A stretch of 34,038 nt of DNA from Caldimonas tepidiphila (GCF_003569765.1 NZ_QXMG01000061.1:1-34038); one strand, 5' to 3'. Numbered from the stretch's first letter, positions 1 through 8,023 are shown. Made by a program: numbers and translations. Notes: a model not told the origin generated them from the letters alone.

Positions 1-155
1 GCCTCCTGCCCCAGCCCGCCGGCTGATCCTCAGTTCAGCACCCCGGCTGAATACGTACGAATCGCTTTCGAGCGCATGAAAATAACGCACAAAATCTTTC
101 CGGCCTGTTCTTAACCAGCGAACCGCCCAACCTCCACCTCGCCTCACAGAGAATT

Positions 156-755
156 ATGATTGTCGGCTGCGAAACCAGAGGCTGGAACGTACTAAAGAAA
201 GAGGAAAAATTTGTCGGCCTTGCTGACTACATAGAAAAATCCCTCAGCAAGCACAAGAATTTTTTCGCAAACCAGCTACAACAAAAAAACTCGAAGGGTT
301 TCGCTTTCCACAACTTCATCAGGTCGATTTCCGCCAAGTGCGGGAAGGAGGGGCTGATATATTCAAACTTGTTTTGCTTCTCTTGGAACAAAGGCAGCCC
401 TATTGGAAGCCCACACTTTGAGACAATCAAGAAATACTCAGGCACCTTATTAAAAGCGCAAATAACGCACTTCAAACCAAATATCATTATTTTCGCCAAC
501 GGCATTAACAGCGCTTTCTATCGAAGAGAAATTTTCCCTATCGAAGGCCACGACCGGGTTTGCAACAAAGGCAAAGACTATCATCGTACCGACGACGTTT
601 CCAAGCATCATCTTTGGGAATTCGAACTCTACGACAGAATTCGATGTTTCAGAATTCACCACCCATCTTCCAGGTCAAAAGAGGCAATAAAAGCGAGAGA
701 ACTCTTGCTTAAATTGCTGCCGGCGGCGCCCAAAAATTCCGAAACCAATATGTAG
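156..755 (+). CDS. Uracil-DNA-glycosylase-like protein, 5' end probably missing or frameshifted
   Basis: The first ATG gives 199 residues. I see a UDG-superfamily-like pattern: an opening strand IMIVGCETRGWN, a central strand PNIIIFANG, and a C-terminal IHHPSSRS resembling the HPS/HPG motif of UDG folds. The frame is open upstream to base 51 without ATG, GTG or TTG, and that stretch (SEPPNLHLASQRIM) reads like coding sequence joined to the motif. A second frame is open from base 1 to 111 and also looks protein-like. The true gene therefore probably began further upstream and is truncated or frameshifted near base 100. Base composition is visibly AT-rich and codon use differs from every neighbour, which suggests horizontal transfer. 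The family link rests on remembered motif similarity only; activity and partner are unknown. Confidence 0.55.
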   Translation: MIVGCETRGWNVLKKEEKFVGLADYIEKSLSKHKNFFANQLQQKNSKGFAFHNFIRSISAKCGKEGLIYSNLFCFSWNKGSPIGSPHFETIKKYSGTLLKAQITHFKPNIIIFANGINSAFYRREIFPIEGHDRVCNKGKDYHRTDDVSKHHLWEFELYDRIRCFRIHHPSSRSKEAIKARELLLKLLPAAPKNSETNM

Positions 756-995
756 GCAGAATGCGTGGTACAACCAATTCACTCAAACCGCACCACCTTC
801 GGCGGGCGGGTCAACTCAAACCCAAAAGGCTTCCCCCGCACGCAGACAATAACCGTCATTGAGAAGTTGCGCAGCGATTTCTCGAGTTCCTTTCCCAGCC
901 ACGCCACTCCGGCGCATCGCCTGCCCGGCATAGATCAGAGAAATCGAAGAAACATGGTAGGGACTACTGCAAAACCATACCCTGCCCTTCGCGCA

Positions 996-1240
996 GCGGC
1001 CCGGGGAGCGCTTCTCCGAAGAACGCGGATGGTGCCGTACCTCGCGCTGTTGGCGACGATGACGATGCATGTCGCTCGACGTCAATGACTTCCTGGGGGC
1101 ACATCGGGGCGCAGCCGTCCTCAATGACGCAAGCCACAGTCTGAGCCTGAGCCGGGCGACGCAGCCTCAGGACTCTCCAACCCGGGCAAGCAGTTGCTCC
1201 GGTGCGCCGCAGGCCGGCGCCATTCCAGTGCGGGCGGGTT
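996..1240 (-). pseudogene. Decayed fragment of an acetolactate-synthase-like TPP enzyme gene
   Basis: On the minus strand, split over shifting frames, this stretch can be laid colinearly on bases 3668-3909 of the intact TPP enzyme in this window. From upstream to downstream I read RTGMAPACGA (intact RTEIAPTCGA), LRRP then TVACVIEDGC (intact LRHP, TVVCFAGDGC), MCPQE (MYPQE) and IVIVANSARYGTIR (IVIVVNNAMYGTIR). An EALPGP stretch follows that matches the intact EKRFPGR region at DNA level. At least three frame changes are needed. The fragment covers the TPP/Mg-binding motif region only; the GDG motif has become EDG and the paired Asn is altered, so no function is expected. The rest of the 756-1371 interval holds no gene I can support. 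It may be a partial duplicate of the nearby gene or a relic of a related paralogue. Confidence 0.75.
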
Positions 1241-1371
1241 TAGCAGCAGCGCGACCGGGGTGACCTGTGGACTTTCGGAGCCGGGCCGCTGAAGCGCCAA
1301 CTGGCCGCCGGGCTGTCGCGCCAATGAATGTCCAGAGCCGCTGCACGCAGGCGCAAGCCGGCTCGACAAGC

Positions 1372-2220
1372 TCAGGACCCGATCCGCATCCGAAGCCTCC
1401 GCGCCGCCTCCTCCGCCCGGGCGTCGTCGATCTCGCGCATCACACCGCCCATGTCCACCGGCCCGGCTTGGTGCTCGAAGCGGCCGGTGAGCACGGTGTC
1501 GGGGCGCAGCATGCCGCGCTGGTACAGGTCCCAGATCTCGTGCCCGTAGTCCGTCTGCAGCAACTCGGGCGCGAAGCGGCCGAAGAAGATGCGCAGGTTG
1601 GCGACGTCGCGCAGCAGCATGCGGCTCGCGTGGTTGTTGCCGGCGGCATCCACCGCCTGGGGCAGGTCGATGATGACCGGGCCGTCCTCGCCCAGCAGCA
1701 CGTTGAACTCGGACAGGTCGCCGTGCACGACGCCGGCGCACAGCATGCGCACCACCTGGCCCAGCAGGGCGCCGTGGTGCAGGCGGGCCTCGTCCGGGGT
1801 GAAGTCCGAGTCGTTCAGCCGCGGCGCCGCGTCGCCGTTCGCGTCGGTGACCAGCTCCATCAGCAGCACGCCCTCGTGGAAGTTGTAGGGCGTCGGCACG
1901 CGCACTCCGGCCGCCGCCAGACGATAGAGCGCATCGACCTCGGCGTTCTGCCACGCCTCCTCGGTGGCCTGCTTGCCGAAACGGGTGCCCTTGGCCATCG
2001 CGCGGGCCTGCCGCGAGTTCTTGACCCGGCGGTTCTCGGTGTAGTCCACGGCCTGCCGGAAGCTGCGCTGCGTGGCCTCCTTGTAGACCTTGGCGCAGCG
2101 CGTCTCGTCGCCGCAGCGCACGACGTAGACCATCGCCTCCTTGCCGCTCATCAGCTGGCGCACGACCGTGTCGATCAGCCCTTCCTCGATCAATGCCTGC
2201 AGTCTCTTGGGTGGTTTCAT
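1372..2220 (-). CDS. RIO1-like serine protein kinase
   Basis: The product is 282 residues and a cytoplasmic atypical protein kinase of the RIO family. Visible motifs are SGKEAMVY (residues 25-32, replacing the P-loop), the ATP-binding lysine in CAKVYK (K44), the catalytic loop VVHGDLSEFNVLL (D168, N173) and the metal-binding IIDLPQAVD (D185). A short basic N-terminus precedes the kinase fold and no membrane segment is seen. Archaeal and eukaryotic RIO kinases act in ribosome maturation; bacterial members are mostly uncharacterised. It is transcribed away from the cold-shock gene across about 290 bp, so the two may share a promoter region. The family call is firm; the substrate is unknown. Confidence 0.93.
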   Translation of the reverse strand: MKPPKRLQALIEEGLIDTVVRQLMSGKEAMVYVVRCGDETRCAKVYKEATQRSFRQAVDYTENRRVKNSRQARAMAKGTRFGKQATEEAWQNAEVDALYRLAAAGVRVPTPYNFHEGVLLMELVTDANGDAAPRLNDSDFTPDEARLHHGALLGQVVRMLCAGVVHGDLSEFNVLLGEDGPVIIDLPQAVDAAGNNHASRMLLRDVANLRIFFGRFAPELLQTDYGHEIWDLYQRGMLRPDTVLTGRFEHQAGPVDMGGVMREIDDARAEEAARRLRMRIGS

Positions 2221-2392
2221 CGCCGCGATTGTGCGCGCGGTGCCCGGGAAAACCGCGTTTTCCTTCCGCGCGGGGCGCCGTCGGCCTTCCTTTTCGAAAG
2301 GTCAAAAAGAAAATGAATGTGTTCGCCGGCTTTTGCGAGTACATTAGATCCCAGCGATACACAGGACCGGTTCTTCGAGGTCTCTCTTCTAC

Positions 2393-2411
2393 CCGTCTTC
2401 CCTGAAGACGG
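2393..2411 (+). promoter_or_regulatory. Perfect 8-bp hairpin in the cold-shock gene leader
   Basis: CCGTCTTC, a three-base loop, and GAAGACGG form a perfect stem about 100 bases upstream of the cold-shock start codon, within the divergent gap to the RIO kinase gene. Known cspA mRNAs carry long structured 5' leaders that change fold with temperature. This hairpin could be part of such a leader if transcription begins upstream of it. No downstream T-tract is present, so it is not a convincing terminator. Confidence 0.35.
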
Positions 2412-2511
2412 CGTCGTTTGATCCCCCTGATAGACGTTTCTTGCGTGTTTCTGCATGCGAAGCATTCGCTTTGCCTGCTCTTTTCTTCATCTTTTATCTA
2501 GGAACGTCAAA

Positions 2512-2721
2512 ATGGCTACCCAAACTGGCTCCGTCAAATGGTTCAACGAAAGCAAGGGCTTCGGCTTCATCGCTCCTGATGCGGGCGGCGCCGACCTGTT
2601 CGCGCACTTCCGCGACATCCAGGGCAACGGCTTCAAGACCCTGACGGAAAACCAGCGCGTCGAATTCGAAGTCAAGCAAGGCCAGAAGGGCCTGCAAGCC
2701 GCCAATATCCGCGCGCTGTAA
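2512..2721 (+). CDS. cspA: Cold-shock protein, CspA family
   Basis: This 69-residue single cold-shock domain covers the whole protein, as in typical CspA homologues. RNP1 (KGFGFI) and the RNP2 equivalent (DLFAHF, with His where the canonical motif has VFVHF) are visible, plus the opening [11 protein letters not shown]. It binds single-stranded RNA and DNA and serves as an RNA chaperone during cold shock or growth transitions. I chose the ATG at 2512 because the family begins with this [11 protein letters not shown]-type sequence; an in-frame ATG at 2455 would add 19 non-homologous residues. The gene is preceded by a long leader and followed by a strong terminator, so it is probably monocistronic. 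The symbol follows the family; paralogue identity cannot be fixed. Confidence 0.96.
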   Translation: MATQTGSVKWFNESKGFGFIAPDAGGADLFAHFRDIQGNGFKTLTENQRVEFEVKQGQKGLQAANIRAL

Positions 2722-2769
2722 TCACTTGCAGGAATCGCCCGGGTGCCCTGCACCCCGGCGCCAGAAGGA

Positions 2770-2795
2770 CCGCAGCATGGCTGCGGTTTTTTTTT
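2770..2795 (+). terminator. Rho-independent terminator of the cold-shock gene
   Basis: CCGCAGC, loop ATG, and GCTGCGG form a 7-bp GC-rich stem followed directly by nine T residues, about 50 bp after the cold-shock stop codon. Confidence 0.93.
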
Positions 2796-2940
2796 ACCCC
2801 TGGGGGGCGTTCCGGCACAAGCCGGTCGGCGTCACGAAGGCGTGAATGCGGCGGGGCCCGCGCCACGAGGCGCGAGGCGCCCCGTTCGACGCCATGCGGC
2901 CGGCGACGCGCTGCGCCACTCCCGATCAAGGAGCAAGACC

Positions 2941-3333
2941 ATGAACAATGAGCAGGTTTTTCAGACCCGTGTCCAGTGGTGGGACGAGCACGTCCGCAAT
3001 CTGCACGAGCTGCGCCGCCCGGTGTTCATCCAGACCGGCGCGTGGCCGGCCGCCGACGCGGGCGAGCCGGTGCAGGCCGAGGCCGAGGAGAAGCCCGGCG
3101 CGCTGGAGCAGCAGCGGGAGCTGTGCGCGGCGATCGCGCGGCGCTTCGGCGCGGGGGTGGAGCGCAGCGAGGACCCGGACGACGAGGCCGGCTATGCGGT
3201 GCTGGTCTACCGCGGCAAGGACATCGCCGAAGTCGGCTTCGGCCCCGGCATCCGCCGGGAGTACTTCGCCTGGCTGGAGCTCACCCAGCTCGCGCTCGTG
3301 ATCGAGCGCTACGAGCAGTTCCGCGCCGGCTGA
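2941..3333 (+). CDS. Hypothetical protein, 130 residues
   Basis: An AAGGAGC ribosome-binding site lies 6 bases upstream of the ATG. The protein is soluble-looking and acidic, with a hydrophilic N-terminal half rich in Trp and Glu, an Ala/Glu linker around residues 40-60, and a C-terminal half with GYAVLVYRGKDIAEVGFG and a final helix WLELTQLALVIERYEQF. No signal peptide, transmembrane segment or catalytic motif is seen, and I do not recognise the family. It stands alone between the cold-shock gene and a convergent TPP enzyme gene, with a hairpin just past its stop. The good Shine-Dalgarno sequence and strand-typical codon use support it as a real gene. Confidence 0.75.
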   Translation: MNNEQVFQTRVQWWDEHVRNLHELRRPVFIQTGAWPAADAGEPVQAEAEEKPGALEQQRELCAAIARRFGAGVERSEDPDDEAGYAVLVYRGKDIAEVGFGPGIRREYFAWLELTQLALVIERYEQFRAG

Positions 3334-3340
3334 GCGCAAG

Positions 3341-3366
3341 GGCCGGCAGGAGCCTCCTGCCCGGCC
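3341..3366. terminator. GC-rich hairpin between convergent genes
   Basis: GGCAGGA, loop GCC and TCCTGCC pair perfectly, and GGCC/GGCC extends the stem past one bulged C. It starts 8 bases after one stop codon and lies about 110 bases downstream of the stop of the convergent gene. There is no T-tract. The remaining bases 3367-3476 show no gene. Confidence 0.5.
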
Positions 3367-3476
3367 GCAAGCGGGTGCTGCGCCGCGCTGCCGGCGCAGA
3401 CCCGCGGCCGCCCTGCCCCTCGGCGCAGGCCGGCCTCCCCTTCCCCCCTTTCTGAAGAATCGGCCTGCCGCCGCCC

Positions 3477-5177
3477 TCACGCCAGGCGCATCTGCGGCGT
3501 GATCTGGCGCGGATCCACCCTCAGCTCGATCAGCGCGGGCCGCCCCGCCGCCTGCGCGCGCGCGAACGCGGCCGGGAAGTCCTCGTCGCGCTCCACCCGC
3601 TCGCCGTGCGCGCCGCAGGCCTGCGCCAGCGCCGCGAAGTCCGGGCCGGGCAGGTCGGTGCCGCTGACGCGGCCCGGGAAGCGCTTCTCCTGGTGCATGC
3701 GGATCGTGCCGTACATCGCGTTGTTGACGACGATGACGATGAGCTTGGCGCCGTGCTGCGCGGCGGTGGCGAGCTCCTGCGGGTACATCAGGAAGCAGCC
3801 GTCGCCGGCGAAGCAGACCACCGTGCGCTCCGGGTGGCGCAGCTTCGCGGCCACCGCCGCGGGCAATCCGTATCCCATCGCGCCGCAGGTCGGCGCGATC
3901 TCGGTGCGGCCCCGGCGGTAGCGGTAGAAGCGGTGCACCCAGACGGTGTAGTTGCCGGCGCCGTTGGTGAGGATGGCGTCGTCGGGCAGCGTCTCGTCCA
4001 GGTGCGCGACCACCGCGCCCATGTCCACGCCCGTCTGCTCGGGGTGGCGCGCCGGGCGCGTCGCGAACTCCAGGTGCTCGTGGCGCGCGGCGGCGGTCCA
4101 GTCGGCCCAGCGCGCGGACGCCGGGCCGGGCAGCGCCGCCAGCATCGCGGCGGCCTCGTTCACGCCGCTCTGGATCGCGAGCTCGGGCTGGTAGACGCGG
4201 CCGAGCTCCGCCGCGTCGGCGTGCACGTGGATCAGGCGCTGGCGCGGGCGCGGCGGCTCGAGCAGCGTGTAGCCGTTGGTGGCGATGTCGCCGAGCCGGG
4301 TGCCGACCGCGAGGATCAGGTCGGCGCCGCGCACGCGCTCGGCCAGCCGCGGGTTCACGCCCAGGCTCAGGTGCCCCGCGTACTGCGGCAGCCGGTTGTC
4401 GAACAGGTCCTGGCGGCGGAAGGCGCAGGCCACCGGCAGGTTCCAGCGCGCGACGAAGGCGGCGAGATTGGCGCGCGCCGCGTCGCTCCAGTTCGCGCCG
4501 CCGAGCAGCAGCAGCGGGCGCTCGGCCTGCGCCAGCAGCGTCGCGAGCCGCGCGCTCTGCGCGGCGCCGGGCGAGGCGCTCACCGGCTGGAAGGGGCGGG
4601 TGTCGGCCACCGCGCACTGCTCGCCGAGCACGTCCTCGGGCAGCGACAGCACCACCGGGCCGGGGCGGCCCGAGGTGGCGCACTGGTAGGCGCGCGCGAC
4701 GAACTTGGGGATGCGCGCCGCGTCGTCGATCTCGGCCACCCACTTCGCCAGCGGCGCGAACATCCGCGTGTAGTCCACCTCCTGGAAGGCCTCGCGGCCG
4801 CGGTCGCCGCGCGAGATCTGGCCGATGAAGAGGATCATCGGCGTCGAGTCCTGCAGCGCGATGTGCGCGCCGATGCTCGCGTGCGTGGCGCCGGGGCCGC
4901 GCGTGACGAAGCAGATGCCGGGGCGGCCGGTGAGCTTGCCGTCGGCCTCGGCCATGTTGGCCGCCGCGCCCTCGTGCTTGGTGACGATGGTCTCGATCTC
5001 CGGGTGGTCGTACAGCGCGTCGAGCACGTCCAGGAAGCTCTCGCCGGGCACGCAGTAGATGCGGTCGGCGCCGTGGACGCGCAGCGCGTCGACGAGGATG
5101 CGCCCGCCCGAGCGCAGCGGGGGCGAGCCGGCGGCGGCGGGATGCGAGGGGGGCGTCTGGGAGGCGGAGGTGCTCAT
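3477..5177 (-). CDS. TPP-dependent enzyme, acetolactate-synthase-like
   Basis: The protein has 566 residues with the three-domain layout of the TPP decarboxylase/carboligase family. An N-terminal PYR domain carries the cofactor-activating glutamate in KHEG (E69) and the RGPGATH turn. A central domain of about residues 215-350 follows. The C-terminal PP domain has GDGCFLM (G458-D459-G460) ending in VVNNAMYG, the Mg/TPP motif. A poorly conserved 20-residue extension precedes the fold. No ilvN small subunit is adjacent and the gene sits in a catabolic context, so a dedicated 2-oxoacid decarboxylase or carboligase is more likely than the biosynthetic enzyme. It is transcribed away from the Bug-receptor operon across 200 bp containing a palindrome. 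The substrate cannot be read from sequence. Confidence 0.88.
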   Translation of the reverse strand: MSTSASQTPPSHPAAAGSPPLRSGGRILVDALRVHGADRIYCVPGESFLDVLDALYDHPEIETIVTKHEGAAANMAEADGKLTGRPGICFVTRGPGATHASIGAHIALQDSTPMILFIGQISRGDRGREAFQEVDYTRMFAPLAKWVAEIDDAARIPKFVARAYQCATSGRPGPVVLSLPEDVLGEQCAVADTRPFQPVSASPGAAQSARLATLLAQAERPLLLLGGANWSDAARANLAAFVARWNLPVACAFRRQDLFDNRLPQYAGHLSLGVNPRLAERVRGADLILAVGTRLGDIATNGYTLLEPPRPRQRLIHVHADAAELGRVYQPELAIQSGVNEAAAMLAALPGPASARWADWTAAARHEHLEFATRPARHPEQTGVDMGAVVAHLDETLPDDAILTNGAGNYTVWVHRFYRYRRGRTEIAPTCGAMGYGLPAAVAAKLRHPERTVVCFAGDGCFLMYPQELATAAQHGAKLIVIVVNNAMYGTIRMHQEKRFPGRVSGTDLPGPDFAALAQACGAHGERVERDEDFPAAFARAQAAGRPALIELRVDPRQITPQMRLA

Positions 5178-5265
5178 CGGGGCGGCTCGTCGGGGTCGGG
5201 TGGGAAGGACATGCTAGGACGCCCGGCGCGGGGCCGCGTCCCGCGGCTCGAGGGAATTCACCCTT

Positions 5266-5282
5266 CACTTGTCAGACAAGTG
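5266..5282. promoter_or_regulatory. Perfect 17-bp palindrome, candidate GntR/FCD operator
   Basis: CACTTGTC-A-GACAAGTG is an exact dyad in the divergent gap between the TPP enzyme and Bug-receptor genes. The core TTGTC-A-GACAA has the spacing common for FadR/VanR-type GntR operators, and a GntR regulator of the FCD subfamily closes the same cluster at 9005-9775. TTGTCA at 5269-5274 could act as a -35 element for the receptor operon, placing the operator on the promoter. A nearby TGTACA pair at 5281 and 5302 adds further symmetry. The assignment is inferred from form and context. Confidence 0.6.
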
Positions 5283-5377
5283 TACATATCGTGAATATGC
5301 TTGTACATTGATCTGCAGAGTTCGGGCCCGCAGCGACCGAGGCCCGCACCGCCCACCCGCAGAGGAGACAGACCATC

Positions 5378-6358
5378 ATGGCCTTCCGCAAGTACATCGC
5401 CGCCCTCTCGTGCATCGCCGCGCTCGGCAGCGCCGCCGTCGCGGTCCACGCGCAGGAGAAGTGGCCCGCGAAGCCGATCACCTACGTCGTGCCCTTCGCC
5501 GCCGGCGGCACCACCGACATCCTCGGCCGCCTGATCTCCAGCAAGCTCGGGCCGGCGCTCGGCACGACGATGGTGGTCGAGAACAAGGCCGGGGCCGGCG
5601 GCAACATCGGCTCGGACCTCGTCGCCAAGGCGCGCCCCGACGGCTACACGATCCTCGGCGGCACGATCAGCTCGCACGCCATCAACGTCAGCCTCTACCC
5701 GAAGCTGCCCTACGACCCGGTCAGGTCCTTCGAGCCGGTCACGCTGATCGGCACGCTGCCCAACGTGCTGGTGGTCAACGCGAACAGCCCGCACCGCACG
5801 GTGGCCGACGTGATCGCGGCGGCCAAGGCCAGGCCCGAGGCGGTGAGCTTCGGCTCCTCGGGCAGCGGCACTTCGCAGCACCTCGCGGGCGAGCTGTTCC
5901 AGTCGATGACCGGGGCGAAGCTGCTGCACGTGCCCTACAAGGGCAGCGCGCCGGCGATGCAGGCGCTGCTCGGCGGCGAGGTCGGCATGGTGTTCGAGAA
6001 CATCGTCGCCGCGGTGCCGCTGATCGAGGCGGGCAAGATCCGCGCGCTCGCGGTCACCTCCGCCAAGCGCGCCACCGGCCTGCCGAACGTGCCGACGCTG
6101 GCCGAGGCGGGCCTGCCCGGCTACGAGATCGTGTCCTGGCAGGCAGTGTTCGCGCCGGCCGGCACGCCGCAGGCGATCACGCAGCGCCTGGCCACCGAGA
6201 TCGGCCGGATCATCCACGAGCCCGACGTGAAGGCGCAGCTCACCGCGCTCGGCGTCGAGGCCTCGGGCGCGGGCCCGGCCGAGCTCGCCGCCTTCCAGAA
6301 GGCGGAGGTGCAGAAGTGGGGCCAGCTGATCCGCAGCGCGAACATCACGCTGCAGTGA
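5378..6358 (+). CDS. Bug-family (TctC-like) periplasmic solute receptor
   Basis: The product has 326 residues, the usual Bug length. A Sec signal peptide ends VAVHA|QE near residue 25. Family hallmarks follow: WPAKPITYVVPFAAGGTTDILGR, VENKAGAGGNIG, ARPDGYTIL, and VPYKGSAPAMQALLGGEV. Bug receptors bind carboxylates, often aromatic or dicarboxylic, in the periplasm and hand them to TctAB or act as sensors. No tctA or tctB gene is visible here, so this is an orphan receptor, as is common in Burkholderiales. A GAGGAG Shine-Dalgarno sequence lies about 12 bases upstream. It heads an operon with a dehydrogenase, a tautomerase and an aldolase-family enzyme, which suggests that it recognises their substrate. 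Confidence 0.95.
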   Translation: MAFRKYIAALSCIAALGSAAVAVHAQEKWPAKPITYVVPFAAGGTTDILGRLISSKLGPALGTTMVVENKAGAGGNIGSDLVAKARPDGYTILGGTISSHAINVSLYPKLPYDPVRSFEPVTLIGTLPNVLVVNANSPHRTVADVIAAAKARPEAVSFGSSGSGTSQHLAGELFQSMTGAKLLHVPYKGSAPAMQALLGGEVGMVFENIVAAVPLIEAGKIRALAVTSAKRATGLPNVPTLAEAGLPGYEIVSWQAVFAPAGTPQAITQRLATEIGRIIHEPDVKAQLTALGVEASGAGPAELAAFQKAEVQKWGQLIRSANITLQ

Positions 6359-6434
6359 GGCGCCGCAGCCAGTGACCGGGCCGGGGCCGTCGCGCCCCCG
6401 CCCTCCTCCCTCTCTTTTCCCCGGAGCATTCCCG

Positions 6435-7553
6435 ATGGACCTTCCCGTCCCCACCCCCGCGCTGCACCAGTGGGTCGCGGACCTCTGGCTCGCCGCCGGC
6501 TCCTCGGAGCGCGAGGCCGCGCTGACCGCGGACCACCTCGTCGGCGCCAACCTCGCCGGCCACGACTCGCACGGCGTCGGCATGGTGCCGCGCTACGTCA
6601 ACTCCTGGCTCGCGGACGAGCTGCAGCTCAACCGGGACGCCGAGCTGGTGCAGGACGCCGGCTCGATGCTGGTGTTCGACGGCCGCCGCGGCATGGGCCA
6701 GTCGGTGACGCAGCAGGCGATGGCGCGGGCGATCGAGCGCGCGCAGGCGCAGGGCGTGTGCGTGATGGGCCTGCGCCACTCGCACCACCTCGGCCGCGTC
6801 GGCCACTGGGCCGAGCAGGCGGTCGAGGCCGGCCTCGTGTCGGTGCACTTCACCAACGCGGTCAGCAAGCCGATCGTCGCGCCGCACGGCGGCACGCAGG
6901 GCCGCTTCGTCACCAACCCGTTCACGGTCGGCATCCCGGTGCCGGGGCGCGCGCCGGTGCTGCTCGACTTCGCCACCAGCGCGATCGCGCTCGGCAAGGT
7001 GCGCGTGGCCTACAACAAGCAGGTCAAGGTGCCGCCGGGCTCGCTGCTCGACCGCGACGGCGCATTCACCGACGACCCCGGCGTGATGTTCCCGGGGGCC
7101 GGCACCGCGCCGGGCGCGCTGGTGCCTTTCGCGGGGCACAAGGGCCACGCGTTGGCGATGGTGTGCGAGCTGCTCGGCGCGGCGCTGATCGGCGGCGACA
7201 CCACCCGGCCCGAGCACGCCGGGATGCAGCACGCGATCTGGAACAACATGCTCACGCTGCTGTTCGACCCGCAGCGCCTGGGCACCGCCGAGGTGTTCGG
7301 CAGCGAGCTGTCGGCCTTCGTCGAGTGGGTGAAGTCGGCGCCGCTGCAGCCCGGCTGCGACGGCATCCTGATGCCCGGCGAGCCGGAGCAGGCGATGCGC
7401 GAGGCGCGCCGCGACGCGATCCCGATCGACGCGGGCACGATGGCGCAGATGGACGCCGCCGCGGCGCAGGTGCAGAGCGCACGCGGCCGCTCGCCCGGTC
7501 CGCTGTCGGCGCTGGTCCGGGAGAATCCGGCGGGCGCGCGCATCGCCGCGTGA
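6435..7553 (+). CDS. Ldh/YlbC-type NAD(P)-dependent 2-hydroxyacid dehydrogenase
   Basis: This 372-residue protein belongs to the malate/L-lactate dehydrogenase family with the unusual DpkA/ComC fold, not the Rossmann LDH family. Motifs are GHDSHGVGMVPRYV (catalytic His region), LRHSHHLGRVGHWAEQA, PHGGTQGRFVTNPF, LDFATSAIALGKVRVA and GHKGHALAMVCELLGAALIGG. Such enzymes interconvert 2-hydroxyacids and 2-oxoacids. The ATG at 6435 aligns with the family start, although no strong Shine-Dalgarno sequence precedes it. The gene lies 76 bp after the receptor gene and 31 bp before the tautomerase gene on the same strand, so one operon is likely. By inference it produces or reduces the 2-oxoacid used by the other enzymes of the module. 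Confidence 0.93.
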   Translation: MDLPVPTPALHQWVADLWLAAGSSEREAALTADHLVGANLAGHDSHGVGMVPRYVNSWLADELQLNRDAELVQDAGSMLVFDGRRGMGQSVTQQAMARAIERAQAQGVCVMGLRHSHHLGRVGHWAEQAVEAGLVSVHFTNAVSKPIVAPHGGTQGRFVTNPFTVGIPVPGRAPVLLDFATSAIALGKVRVAYNKQVKVPPGSLLDRDGAFTDDPGVMFPGAGTAPGALVPFAGHKGHALAMVCELLGAALIGGDTTRPEHAGMQHAIWNNMLTLLFDPQRLGTAEVFGSELSAFVEWVKSAPLQPGCDGILMPGEPEQAMREARRDAIPIDAGTMAQMDAAAAQVQSARGRSPGPLSALVRENPAGARIAA

Positions 7554-7584
7554 TCCCCCCTGGATTCCAAGGAGCCCGAAAGAC

Positions 7585-7947
7585 ATGCCCCACCTCGTCA
7601 TCGAATACACCGGCAACCTCGACGCCGACCCGACCCGCCTGCTCGCCGCCGCCAACGAGGCCCTGCTCGGCACCGGCGAGTTCGGCGAGACCGACATCAA
7701 GTCGCGCTGCGTGCGGCTCGAGCACTACCGCCACGGCGTCGAGGCGCGGCGCTCGGTGTTCGTGCACGCCACGCTCTCGATCCTGAGCGGGCGCACGGTG
7801 GAGACGCGCAAGCGCGTCGCGCAGGCGCTGGCGCAGGCGCTCGCCGCCTGCGTCCCGCCCTGCGCCGATGCCGAGGTCCCCGTCACCGTCGACCTGCGCG
7901 AGATGCAGCGCGAGACCTTCGGGAAGGCCGTGCTGCCGCCGGGCTGA
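7585..7947 (+). CDS. 5-carboxymethyl-2-hydroxymuconate isomerase-like tautomerase
   Basis: The 120-residue protein begins MPHLVIEYTGNL, with proline next to the start as the expected catalytic base after Met removal. Other family features are the middle segment DIKSRCVRLEHYRHG and VFVHATLSILSGRTVETRKRVAQAL. This matches the HpaF/HpcD (CHMI) branch of the tautomerase superfamily, usually about 125 residues and trimeric. CHMI acts in homoprotocatechuate meta-cleavage, but no other gene of that pathway is here, so a ketonisation or isomerisation of another unsaturated 2-oxoacid is plausible. AAGGAG lies about 10 bases upstream. It is third in the receptor operon. Confidence 0.88.
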   Translation: MPHLVIEYTGNLDADPTRLLAAANEALLGTGEFGETDIKSRCVRLEHYRHGVEARRSVFVHATLSILSGRTVETRKRVAQALAQALAACVPPCADAEVPVTVDLREMQRETFGKAVLPPG

Positions 7948-8023
7948 GGCCGCACGACCCGCGCCGGCCCGCCCGGCGCCTTCCCTTTCCGCACCCAGCC
8001 GTCCCCCCCTTTCCGGAGCCGCC

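Noticed and set aside
765-1263. Short ORFs in both strands between the UDG-like and RIO kinase genes
   Set aside because: No ribosome sites or protein-like composition; the interval is better explained by the TPP-enzyme relic.
2926-5268. Very long open frame (780 codons) overlapping the TPP enzyme gene
   Set aside because: It is the Arg/Ala/Pro-rich shadow frame of a GC-rich gene, while the real frame carries complete TPP motifs.
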